A stretch of DNA of 64,000 nt from Psoroptes ovis (lineage: Eukaryota; Arthropoda; Arachnida; Sarcoptiformes; Psoroptidae): assembly GCA_002943765.1 (NCBI GenBank), contig PQWQ01000009.1, positions 620,001-684,000 on the forward strand, given 5' to 3'. The notes beneath the pieces are model-generated. The model had not been told where the DNA came from. It searched no databases and saw only the letters and a list, made by a program, of their open reading frames with translations. Shown one piece after another: positions 32,001 through 44,400 of this stretch. Within the stretch, counting starts at the first letter, position 1. Every line of letters starts with the position of its first letter. Made by a program: the position numbers and the translations under genes.

Positions 32001-35000
32001 AGCTCGCACACACACACACACAATCACACACCCATAAATATAGAAAGAAATTATTATCAATTTGTATAATCTTAAGGCTAAAAAACTCATAAATTTTTTT
32101 TTTTCATTTTTTATTCTTCGAAATTTTATTTCAATTATCGTGAAAATTATCATCATTATTATTCTCAATTATAATGGATAGAATCTTCTTCGTTTTGAGA
32201 TCACTTCATGTGATTTAAATTTGCTTCATTTGCTTTGTTATTTGATAATTAAAATATAGAATTGAATTATTTTCTATTTATTTATAAGCTCTGAATAAGT
32301 TCATCATTATTATCATTTCATTATATGGTTTGCTCACATACATTTCTTATGACTTGTGTCATTACAACAATTATTTCATATGTCAGCATCTTTTTAATTT
32401 ATTTATTTCTATTTTAAAAACAATGTAACTCATTGTTATTTTTCTTTTTGATTTAATAATAAGAAAAAATTCATATTTATGATATATGAATGTGTATTTG
32501 AATGAATGAAAAATTAAAGGTCGATGCTCGGACATATGGGCTGCCAATGTATGTATCATAATAAGAAATAAAAATAATAAGTCGATGACAATCAGCTACC
32601 AACTAAGAATTTATTTATTTTATTATTTTTTGAAAAATTTCCAATCAAATTGTCAAAAAAAAAAAAAAAAAAAAAAAAAACGAACATCATGCTGATGATA
32701 ATGGCGCCAAAATCTGAATATCAACAAAAACAAAACATTCAAATCAAATCAAAGAGAATTGATTGAATTTTGAATCAATTGTCTATGCGTTATTATTTGA
32801 TTCAAATTAATAGTTTGATGTTTGAAACCATGAAATTTTTGAATTTTTTTTCTTTGTACGCAAATCAAAAACCAAATGGTAACATTTGGCATAATCTATG
32901 GAATTTTATAATGAAATTTACATCATGAAAATCAATAAAATCTTGATATTTTTCCAGAAAAAAAATGGCCAGAAAAATATAAAAATACACAAATTTTTGA
33001 ACCATAAAATTTAGAAATTCAATATTTATCTCAAGTTTTTTACTCGTATGGTTTAAATCATGCATTAAAAAATGCTTAAAAACACACAGGTGTTAACCAA
33101 TCATTATAATCATCTTCCAGTAATTTTAGGTCATTATGAATACAATATTGAATTTTTTTATTGTCTGTTGCATATTTTTTTTCTTAGAAAAAAAATTGTC
33201 AATCAAATAACCAATATCTATATACAAAATGTAAATTATTTTAGGCCTAAAGCAATTTTAGCACATTGTGATGGCTTCTTCTATTCAAGTCATCATTCAA
33301 ACAACACCAAGTAATATTATACATTTTACCAAGGACGACTATAATATACAATGAATATTCTTCTAAATGTGTCATGTACGTAATATTTATCGAAATATTA
33401 AGTTATGGAAAAGTTTTTGTCTTTCTTCACTCTCTCTCTCTCTCAAATATGTTTGACATTTTGCCGAATTTTTTTTTTTTACTTTTCACCTGAAGGGCAA
33501 ATTCATTTTAAATGAATTCATTTTTTTTCTTCAAATATTGCTGGACTGCGTGGCGACAAAATCATTGATCATACACAATAGGTGGTATAATATCTATCAC
33601 TCTATTCGATGAGTAGTATTATTGCGAACAATTTAAAAAGTTTCAAATAGCAAAAAAAAAAACAATATGATTTCATTTGAAAAATTTACGAAAATAAAAA
33701 AAAAAAAAAAAAATTTCCCAGTGTTCAAAGAACACTGATTCAACAACACCTGATTTCATTGGAAATTTACATTCTTCTCTCTTTGATGAATTGAAAATCT
33801 AAAGAAATTAAAATTAAAATTCCAAGAAAATTTCCGTTCCATTTTTTTGTTTAGAACTGGAATTTATTCAAAATTGAATTAAAAATGGAATTGAATTTAT
33901 GGGGGGGGGGAATTCAATTTGAATTCAATCGAAAAAGATGCGATTAAAATGAAATAGAATACAATGAAATTATACCATTGAAACCTAATTCATATGTTTC
34001 CGGAACAGTTTTCCGGGTGAAATATGAAATTTGAATGAAATCCAAAAAGGAAAAAAAACTAAAAGTTAAACATTTGAATATATGTCAAAAATCTTGGGTG
34101 AAAAAAAATAACAGATTGAATTCATATGTGTGTGCGTGTGAGTGCATACATAAAATTTTACCATTGACATTCAAATTGGTGAAAAATTTTCAACAGAAAA
34201 AAAAAACGTTAACCTTTGACCTTGTTTCATTTTCAAATCTGTCAAGATCAAAACCAAATTTTTTAAATTCAAATTTTTAAGTTCCAGGAATTATTCAAAA
34301 TTGGAACAAAGATTGTTAACCTTTTTGTGGCTTTTGGTTAATTTAAAATGAACGGAAATCACGTATATCATCATCATCATTTAAAAGGAAATATTTTTTT
34401 TTTTTTTTTTGAATAAGTAAAGGGTTGAAAATAATCAATTTTGAATTGTATAAAATAACAGGTGTGTGTGAGTGTGTGCATATGAAGTATTTGTTTAAAT
34501 GAAAAAAATAAAATAATTCGAAAAAAAGTAAAGGGTTAAAATAATAATTAATTTGATTTTACAGGAGAACTAAAAAACCAGATTTCCTTCAAAATACATT
34601 CGAATACACATACACACGCACACACTCGATTTAAAGATTTGAATGATACTCAATCAATCCAAAGATAAACACACAACATATGCATATGATCTCAACATAA
34701 TTGAGAGCTTTTGCTGTTTGATTGCCAGCGTCATTTTATTAGCTCATTCATATGCCAAAAGAAAATATTAAAAATTTCAAACGAAACTACTCTAAATGGA
34801 TGCTTTCATGTTCATGTTTCAGACTAAGAATGTTTCCAAGAATTTTTTCCATGTTTGCGTTTTAAATTTGCATCCAAATCAAATTTGAAACAAATTTTCA
34901 ATTTATGATCATTCATTTTGACTGAATCCACTGACTGACTCATTAGAATTCATTCCAATTTCATATCATGTGTATGCATCATATAAAATGAAAAAAAAAA

Positions 35001-38000
35001 AATTTATTATCAACCCAATCCTCAAAAACAGTGTTTGAGGATTGGGATAAAAAAACGAGAAAAGATCTCTCGTCTTAGCCTTTATTTTTTGATTATCATT
35101 CGGCCATGATTACGAGTAAGAAGATTCGGGCACACATTTTGACTATTTTAACTTTGAAGAAAAAATGTGACAGCTTTGAAATTAATTTTTTTTTCTTTTT
35201 TTTTTTTGATTCACTGTTAACCGGTTGAAAAATGGAAATAAGTACATAATATAATGTCTTAGCAACCGAACTGGTAATAACAATTATATTTATAACGAAC
35301 AAATCAAAAAAAAAAAAAAAAACTGGCGATAGCTAGTTTATTATTATTGGTCGTTGTTGGATGATAATAATTATAACAATTTTTTTTTTAATAAAAAGTT
35401 TTCTTACACTCATTCATCATTGAACATAGCTTCTTTTTTTTTAAGCTTTTGGACTTGAATCAGTGTGCTTGAATAGAAAGGTTTGCTATGTGTGTGTGTA
35501 TGTTTTTTAAACTGTGGAACCCTTACACTGTGAAAAAGGGTCTGAACGTGAATTTTTCTTTTTCACTTATTTCTTTCATTTCACCAAAAGAACATTAAAG
35601 GATCAGTTCAAAGTAGTAAAATAAAAAGCGATCAAGGTCATATTCTTTTTTTTCCTTTTCAATTTTACTTTGAAAAAAATGCCTTTGAAAATCTAGTCAT
35701 TCAGTCAGTCAGTCAGTCGAATTGTTGTCGTTCAAAAGGGCTTGAAGCATAAGTCTCAATAGGGAACACACAAACCGAACAAATCAAATCGCAAATCGAC
35801 CACAATTTTCGGTGGCTAAAACAGCAACCAATCTCATCAATTGTTCATCAACTGTATGCCTTTTTTTTCTACAGTCTTTGAACACAAACACTCACACACA
35901 CGTGTGCATCATGGATAGACATGCACACGTGTGTGCTTTAAGGACTGAAATTTTTTTTTTTTTTTAGCCGAAAGGCAATCGATATAGACTGTATAGAATT
36001 ATATTTCAATCATGAAAATTATTATTTTTTGCATAAAAATTCAATGATAACGATAACAAATAAGAAGTTTAAAAAAAATACCCTCAAAAACACACATGGT
36101 CACTTTCTTTTTTTCTTTTCTTAGTGAAATACTTATAGTCTATCCAAACATTTAATGTTAATGATGATCATAGTTCACATTCAAACAACAACAACAACGA
36201 CCACTTGTTGATGCTGTTGTGTTGATGATGATATTGACCAGCAATAAAAAAAAATCAAGAGACTTGTAAATTATCAAAAATAAAAAATAAATATTTTGAT
36301 TAAGGAGAAAATTCAAAAATTCAATTTCGTATGATAATCTATTGAAATGAATTCATTTTAGAAGAAGAAAAAAAACATCAATATCACTAATTTCAATCAA
36401 AAAAAATACTTGTTTTAAGTATCAGAAAAAAAATAAAAAATAAAAATTTATATCATACAAAATCAAATGGCATCAAATATCAATCAAAACACCAAGTGAA
36501 TGCAAAAAAATGAATGAATGAATGATTACTTATCAAAATAATTCGAAATGATGAATGATGATTAGATTAAATAATCAAAAATATATATGATCATCAAAAA
36601 TATGCACACAAACAAACAAAAAAAAAAAAAAAAAAAACAGTCAGTCATCATTATTCTATATTTTATTCACTAATCAATCCATACATACATATATACATAA
36701 ATTCATATATGCAAAATACATACATTCATTCATTTATCAATTATTATTATAATGAATTCACATCAATTTGATCGATTTTTGAATATATGTGTGTGTGTGT
36801 GTAGACAACAAACACACTTCAAAATTTACTTTGAATAAATGAATGAATTTTTGAATCCGATTGAAAATATAAATGTCTAGACTACATTAGTTTCAATGAT
36901 GATCATGAGGCGAAATTGTGTGTGTTAAGAGATATGTGTACACAAAACATTATTCACCATTATACTTAAACAAAACACACATCAAATAAACAAACTTATC
37001 AAATATTTAAAAGTCTAGTCAAAGTATTTGGGCGCCTCATGTCATCATCATCATCGTCGAGATCATTACTAAAATTATTATTATCATACATAATTAAAAA
37101 TGAATGACTGAATTATTTATTTATTTCCAAGTATTCTGATGTATCCCCAAAACACACATAAAAAAAATTCGAGCAAGAAAAAAAAATGACTACAAATTTC
37201 ATAGATAAAAATGACGTATAAATACGTCATTTAAGCAAATTGAGATCAAAAATAGCTGTTGACGTATCAATACAAAGTTTGAACTGAAGATTTTCAAAGA
37301 ATTCATAATTGGCGCCATTCATAGAATTTTGAATAATTATTACGGGCGGCAAAGCCAAATTGAACAAAATAATAAAGTATTTAAACTTACCGGTAAATTA
37401 TCATAATGATTATGATGTTGCATTTCTTTTCGTTTTCTTTCATTAATTGGATGATGTTGAATTGTTGATGATTTGTTTATTTTCATTGATTGCTGCTGAT
37501 GTTGATGTTGTTGTTGTTGTTGTTTTGAAAATCTACATTTCATTTCTTTTAATATTGAACGTATATTTTCAATATTTTTATTATTCGAATTCATTGATGT
37601 ATAATGATTATCAACAATATTCAATGATTTGATTGATTTTCTACCACCAGAACAACATGGTGGAATAATGTTCGTTGATTTACTGTTATTATTGTTATTA
37701 TTTGTATTATTATTATTATTATCATTATTATTATTTTTCAATAATAATAATAAATGACTTAGATTTTTTGGATCAGCTAATAATGTAGAAATATTATTTG
37801 AAATTGCCATTAATGGTGTCTGTTCATAACTAGCTAAATCTTCAATCGGTAATAAATATGAACGCCAATTCATTGGATCAAATCCCCAATGTACTGTGCG
37901 ATTTTCACGTGGTTTATGCGAATGACAAACAAATGCACAAGGCGTAAATGCAGCCATACATTCATCACATTGTATACATTGTGCAGATGAATGTGTATAT

Positions 38001-39112
38001 AGTGATGGTGCATAGCGACCAACACAACGGCCAAAACATTCATGATAAACAAGTATGTATGGTGCATTTAGGAAATCAAGTGCTGCTTTACTTAATGGAT
38101 TACCAGCTCCACTTCCACCCGTAGAAGCGCCCAACAATGTTGAACATAGTCTATGAGCATCAGTTTTTGTAATAAGACCACAACTTGGCGCCATTGGTGG
38201 AATATCACCAGCTAACTTTAATACTTCCATTTGATCACGTGTACATGTTGAACAATTTATTTGTAATTCTTCAATGACTTGGTGTATTTGTTGTAGACTA
38301 AAATCCCTAAGGACAATATTGAATATCTGTGGTACACATAATCGTCGTTCACCACCAACAGTAAAGCATGCAATTAATTCACCTTCTAATCTTGTTTCAG
38401 ACCTTTCAGAACGACTTGGGCCCTGATCTGGTGGTGTTAATAAAGGCGGTTGCTGTATTGGGAACGGTGGTGGCGCCAATAATGGATCATATATATCTTT
38501 CAACGATGATAATGATGATGATCTATTCGCTGATTGAGCAGCCTTATTTGATGGCAAATATTTATTGTTATTATTGATTGATGGGGTTGATGAAGGCGTT
38601 GTGCGTAAATCAAGAGTTGCTGCCGTTTTCGTGCTATTGTTATTGTCTGGATTTGAAGATTTGGTCAACTCTAAAGCTGTATTATGATTTAAGGATGATT
38701 GATGACTGATGATTGAGCTATTGCCATTTGTATTGGTAAATGGTGATACGATTGGTAAAAACCAATCTGGTCCATTCAATGATAGATTAGCTGCTGCTTG
38801 ATAATGTTTCAATACTTTTTTTATATGTTTTGAATGTGATTCAAATGGTTGTTGTTGATTTTGGCCATTATTATTATTATTATTTTTATTGCAATTATTA
38901 TTATTATTGGTTATACTTAGATCCATTCCTTTTATCGTTGATTTATTATTACTATTATTATTTAACAATTTATTATTGATTGAATTTTGTTGTTTTTGTT
39001 GTTGATATTGCTCTACTTTTGTCAATTTGCTTAGATCAACTGGGATATCAACATCCGAATCTATTTCTACTAATCGATTTATTGGTGATTTTTGTTGTTG
39101 AGCTTGTTGCAT
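29080..39112 (-). CDS. Snoo: Ski/Sno family transcriptional corepressor (Snoo), four coding exons
   Basis: Exons are 37391-39112, 30964-31922, 30310-30881 and 29080-30224; phases 0, 2 and 1 match and the sum is 1465 residues. Exon 1 carries the diagnostic parts: an R-Smad-binding-like stretch (LKHYQAAANLSLNGP), DQGPSRSERSETRLEGELIA, the Ski/Sno/Dac DNA-binding-like fold (RLCVPQIFNIVLRDFSLQQI, LITKTDAHRLC), and the SAND-like Smad4-binding domain (YHECFGRC, CIQCDEC, VCHSHKPRENRTVHWGFD), ending ILKEMKCRF. Ski/Sno proteins repress TGF-beta/activin signalling by binding Smads. Exons 2-4 are mostly Asn, Ser, Gln and Ala runs, with one non-repetitive block around the exon 3/4 junction (30460-30005). 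The usual coiled coil is not evident. Joining exon 1 to exon 2 across 5.5 kb rests on phase and on the absence of another candidate; the rest is firm. A poly-T tract and AAAAG just before the ATG may be an acceptor, so a 5' UTR intron is possible. Confidence 0.82.
35014..35046. repeat. 13-bp perfect inverted repeat (hairpin)
   Basis: CCCAATCCTCAAA at 35014-35026 is the exact reverse complement of TTTGAGGATTGGG at 35034-35046, with a 7-base loop. It is followed at 35055-35073 by a weaker ACGAGA/TCTCGT pair. Confidence 0.7.
35895..35935. repeat. 15-bp perfect inverted repeat with internal CACGTG
   Basis: CACACACGTGTGCAT at 35895-35909 is the exact reverse complement of ATGCACACGTGTGTG at 35921-35935; the loop is 11 bases. 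Each arm contains CACGTG-like E-box sequence (ACACGTGT). Confidence 0.75.
37209..37232. repeat. 11-bp inverted repeat AAATGACGTAT / ATACGTCATTT
   Basis: Perfect arms at 37209-37219 and 37222-37232 with a 2-base spacer. Each arm holds TGACGTAT, close to a CRE/ATF half-palindrome. A similar palindrome, GACGTATTAATACGTC, is at 9207-9222. Confidence 0.65.
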
Positions 39113-39674
39113 TTCTTTTCAACAAAAAAAAAAACTTAATTCATTCATAAAAGGTGAAATTAATCAATGAATTATTATATTGAATAATGATAATCATTCA
39201 AAAATTTCAATATTAAGAGACAAAAAAACAAGAATACATACCTCGACATTCACATATTAATTTAATTGAAAAATATATGTAAAAAATTTTTCGGTACTTT
39301 AAAAATTTTCAATTTCACGGCCGAAATATTCATGAACAATTCAAATATTCTGATGCTTATTCATCATTATTTTCATTGAATAAAAATTTAATTACAAACA
39401 AATACAATGGTAAAATGTATGTATGAATGTATGATGAAACATCGACATACATCGATGACACATTCTTTATGGTTGAAGGTGAATATTTTTTTTTTAATTT
39501 TTTTATTTCAAAGATTTTAAATTTTTTTTGATGGTTGATGATGATGGTAGTGATGATGGGCGTGAATCACAAGAATTTCCCTTGAATAATGTTTGATGTT
39601 TTCTATTTGAGAATGAAAAAAATCAAAAAAAACGGCGTCGAATCAGAATTTTATATCAAGAATCAACGATCATG

Positions 39675-39705
<31 letters not shown>

Positions 39706-40569
39706 TGCCTTTACATCATCAAATGGTGGTGGGGGCGGGGGGGAAGTGAGAAGCCTGAAAACTCTTATTTTATATCAAAAAGAAAAAAATCAAACAAAAC
39801 ATAGAAATACTTGGGCACTAATCAAAAAAATTTTTTTTTTTTGGCGTCGTACGATGATTATTACATTTACCAAAAAAAATGATGATGATGATCAAAATGA
39901 ACGGACAAAAATGCATGATGCTTTTAGTTGAAAAAATTGTAATTTCCTTGTCATATATTCATTCATTCATTCATTCATTCATTTATACATAAATATATAT
40001 ATATATATTTCAACATTTATATTTATATTTATATTGAATACATGTGAATGAATGAATTTAAACGCCAAAATGCTTAACTGATTGGCATTTGATTTTGTAT
40101 TATTATTAAATAAATAAATAAATAAAATACAAGCACACACATATACAAACACTATTGAAACATCAATTCATTCAAGAATCTACAATCAAATATATATAAT
40201 CTTTATTTTTAATATAATTGAAATTTTTCCAAAATTTTCAAAAAAAATAATCATTGATAATTATAATAATAATTATAATAATAGGAATTATTAAGAATAA
40301 TGATTAATTAATCAATCAATATATATATATCATTCATTCATTTATTAATGAATTACTCGTAAAGAAATAATTCAGTTTTATTTCAATTCAATTCAATTCT
40401 AACAAACAAACCAAACAAACAATTGCTATCATCGAAAACAATGATCGAAAAAGATTAAATCTTCTTAGATCCTTAAATCTCTTACATCCAATATAGATAT
40501 TTTATGAAGAATTTATATATATAATACGAAACACATAAAAAACACATACACACATATACTGTTATTATA

Positions 40570-40649
40570 TTAGGTTGTCCGAAAAGTTCTTGCCGATTTT
40601 CTAAAGATTTTCTACAATGAAACCTGCAATAACTTTTCGAACAACCCAA
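40570..40649. mobile_element. 80-bp mariner-like MITE, copy 3
   Basis: Starts TTAGGTTGTCCGAAAAGTTC and ends AACTTTTCGAACAACCCAA, with TA on both sides. The right terminus has two changes relative to the left. Same length as the copies at 4345 and 12783. Confidence 0.8.
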
Positions 40650-40803
40650 TACAAAACAATTATCAAAACAAAACTACTGGTAAAACTATACTGGTAAAAT
40701 AATTATAATGAAAAAAAAATGATTATATCATAATCATAAAATGTCAGATGTACACACACACATACACAAACACACATCAAAATGCTGAAATTATTATTAT
40801 TTA

Positions 40804-40853
40804 TAAGGTTGTCCGATAAGTTCTTGCCGATTTTCACATGATTTCCGAAGCAT
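40804..40853. mobile_element. MITE fragment, left half only (copy 4)
   Basis: TAAGGTTGTCCGATAAGTTC and the following TTGCCGATTTTC match the left half of the 80-bp element. The match fades by about 40853 and no inverted right terminus follows, so this is a truncated copy. Confidence 0.65.
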
Positions 40854-41375
40854 TTTTTACCCAAAAGATTCTTTATCTAAGAATTTTTTTTTCTGCTTTT
40901 GGACTCTTAAGTCATTCACTATTTGATTTAAATTTAAAATTATTAAAAAGTTCATTCATTCATTCATTCACTCATTCATTTATTCATTCATTCAATCAAC
41001 AATTATCATTTTTTTTTACAATTCAATTAAATAATAATGTTTCTTTTATATTCACATATTATATTCATAATAATAATAATAATTATTGTTATAATTGTTT
41101 TAAGATTTTTTTTTAAAGGCTTTAAAGGGTTTATTTTCTTGATATTCTTTACACTATTCGGGATGATATTTATATATCTTTCTATATTTTTTCTATTTTA
41201 AAGTTGAAGTTGAATAAACTTTTGCCACACACCAGCAATTCCAATTAAATTCATTCATTCATTTCGCATTTATACACATGCACACACACACATTTTTAAC
41301 TGACACTTGTCATTTGAAAAAAAAATTCAAAAAAAAAACAAAGAATATAAATTTAAATTATTTTTTGTTTATTAA

Positions 41376-41455
41376 TTAGATTGTACGAAAAGTTTCTACC
41401 GATTATATCGTAGGAAATCATAAGAAAATTGGCAAGAACTTATTGGACAACCTAA
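41376..41455. mobile_element. 80-bp mariner-like MITE, copy 5 (diverged)
   Basis: Starts TTAGATTGTACGAAAAGTTT and ends GAACTTATTGGACAACCTAA. Length is again 80 bp. The interior (GATTATATCGTAGGAAATCA) matches the reverse complement of the interiors of copies 1 and 2, so this copy lies in the opposite orientation. Confidence 0.75.
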
Positions 41456-44400
41456 TAATTTTCATTTTTTTTTTCTTTTGGTAAGTAAAGAGTTTTAAGT
41501 TATGAATATTTAAACTATGGCTATAGTTATAGCTATAGTTATTATTATTATTAGCTATAGTTATTATCACCATCAAAAAAAAAAAAAAAAAAAAAGAAAG
41601 AATTGTATACATTTTTAATTATTTCATATTTACTTACTTACCATTCACACAATAAATTTAATGATTATTATTTTATTTTATTCAAAATCAAGATAATAAT
41701 TTGACTAAATCATTTGAAAATGATTATAATATTCATAACTAACTAGCTGTTGAATTATTTAATACCAAAAGGTTATTGTTGTTGTTGGTAATATTATTGA
41801 TAAATGGTGCAATGTATGCAAACACACACACACAAATATTTAAAAAAAAAAGATATTTAAATCAATTTTATTTATGTTTGGTGAATTATCCTTCTTCTTC
41901 TTCTTCTTGATTCATTAATTGAACAATTTAGTTGATCCTTTGAATATCTTCGTTTGGGCACAAATTTTCCAAAACCATTTCGGTTTGCTTACTATCGACT
42001 CTATCATTGGCTTTCAGCTGCTTGAATAAATTGATGCAACGAAGCGATTGACTGACTGACAAAACATCTTTGATCATTCACAAATTCAAACATATTTACA
42101 AATTGAATAGGGTCCAATTCTTCTTTTTTTTTCAAAGTATACTTTATGATGGCTTTACACACTTGCAACGTGTTCGCTTTGTTTATCTTTTGATTTTACA
42201 TTTCAAAGAAAAAAAAATGATGCAAAAACAATTTTTTGTTGTTTTGTGGTTTGTTGTGGCGCACCGTCGAACAAATAACCCCAAACACACACAAATACAC
42301 AGCTTAAATCAAAATGTAAATCAATGAAAAAAAATGTGTAAAAACACACACACACACAGACTATAGTTATAAGACGCAAACATACAAATTGATGAACATG
42401 CACAGAGAATAATTTCAATGATTCAATATTTCATTTGATTTCAAAAAAGAATATTTTTTAGTTTAGTTTAAAATAAAATTTCAAATACACAAAAAAAAAT
42501 ATTCAACAATCAACAATACGATCACCGATCACAGACTGATTTGTTGTTTTTGTTGATATTTGATGGTCGTGTTTTTGTTTGTGTGTGTTTGTGTAAACCT
42601 TCGAATCCATAAAATTCAATGTGTATGCGTGTGTGTGTGTGTGCATTTGTTTATTGATGTACTCTTCTGGTATTCTGTGTGTATGTGTTTTTTGTTGTTG
42701 TTTTCATTAGCTTCAGTTCCTTCAATTTTATGCTAGCAGCATTTAAATGTGTTGTTGTGTGTGAATGAAAAGATTGTTGATTGGTTATTTTATTTTTTTT
42801 TCTATGATATTGTTGTCATTACTGTTTTATATGTGTACCGTCAAAATTTTAACTGTTCGATATGCTACTACTTTTATTTTAGGTTACCTGGTAGTAGTAT
42901 TGATTAATGAATCGAAAGAAAGTTTTATAGTAGTAGCAATAAAAATAGAGCGAATGAAAATAATAAAAAAACAACAACAACAACAATAGCAGACAAGGTC
43001 ATTTTGTCGCGTCGTGCCGTCGTCATTGTGACTGCTGATATGTCTGCTCGTCGTCAGTTTTTTTTTTGTTGTGTTGTTGAATTGTGATGGGAGGGCAAAC
43101 GAAAAGCTTCTTTTTTTTTTAAAAAAAGCACACTGCCATCATTCATAGCCAGGTCTACCAGGCTAGTTCCATTTTACCCCAAAATAAAACATTGTGGCTG
43201 TCTTGTTTTTTCTGCTTTTTTTTGTCTGAATAAGTCCTGAATTCAGTTTTTTGGTTTTGGTTTTTTGATTATTCATTTCTCTTTTTTTTATTATTTTATT
43301 TTATTCGAATGATGAAAACCCAAAATGTGGTAGTGGTAATCGTCTGCTTCACTTGTCTAGACTTATGTCGATGTCCGTTCGAAGGCGTGCGGGGGGGGCA
43401 AGCTCGCATACTACACCAGCATCATCTTTTTTTTTTTGTTGTCAAATCAAAATGATTTGTAATGATGACAATCGAAAAAAACGAAAAAATAAAAATAATT
43501 CTGATGCATCAAACAAGAAAAACCCTAATTCAAATGACAAGCAAAGGACATTCGGTGCAATTCGAAACGAAAAAAAGCATGGAACAAAGAATAAATTAAT
43601 TAAATTATGGGCAATGCGCGTAATCATTACACGCCATCCATCCAACCAATCATTCAACATTCATCTATCCATCAGCAGCAGCAGCAGCAGCTAAATAAGG
43701 CCAATTTTTGCTGCTGCTGCTGCTGTTTGTTAGTCAGTTGATTGTTATCATCATCATCATCATCATCACCAACATTGCCATCACCATCATAATTGGTTGG
43801 TTGTCCAAGGCAACCTCTTCTTGTTCACTAAAAAATAAAATAAATACATTATGAACACATGATTTTGTTTATGATTATACCAGTAAAATTATAGAAAAAT
43901 GGATTAATTTCTTCACATTCAAAACACATTTTGGTATGTATTGATCATCATCATCATGATCCTCATAAAAAATTCTCCCTCTTGGTGTGGTGCCTTTGTT
44001 TATTGTTTGTGGAGCAGTCAACCAGCCAGCCAACCAACCAACCAACTTACACATATTCGAATACATCATCAACATCTATCCATCCATTTCGACCATCATC
44101 ATCTAGGCTGACTGTCTAGACACTGATTTGTACTTGTATTATCATCACATTTACCTCTCTGTTATTTAATTTTTTACGATTTGTTTCTCTATCGATTAAG
44201 GTTCCTTTATGTGTGTGTATGTATCATCATGCTCCATCATGCATCGATTACGATCATCAAGAGGCGAAAAAACATGATTAATAAAAAACGAGAATACAAA
44301 GACTATGGATATGCTGTGTGTGTGAAACACACACTGGAAAAACTTTGTAAACTTACCACACATTTAAAAAAATATAGACAAAATTGTGTTCTCATGATCT

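Larger units (their letters stand above)
31923..37390 (-). other. 5.5-kb intron 1 of Snoo
   Basis: The intron runs from donor GTAAGT at 37390 to acceptor TTAG at 31923 (minus strand). It is AT-rich, with an A run at 32655-32680, another at about 36618-36637, a G run near 33901-33911, CA/TG microsatellites and several hairpins: 33719-33737, 35014-35046, 35895-35935 and 37209-37232. No coding exon was recognised. Confidence 0.65.

Noticed and set aside
39957..39981. CRISPR-like regular repeats (ATTC tract and others)
   Set aside because: They are simple tandem microsatellites without unique spacers, in eukaryotic nuclear DNA.
43353..43694. 113-codon frame in the GC-richer patch
   Set aside because: Ends in a CAG-repeat Ser run, has mixed composition and no recognisable domain; considered chance.
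43792..43815. RFX X-box-like site (GGTTGTCCAAGGCAACC)
   Set aside because: The central spacing is one base longer than the consensus I know, so it was not called.
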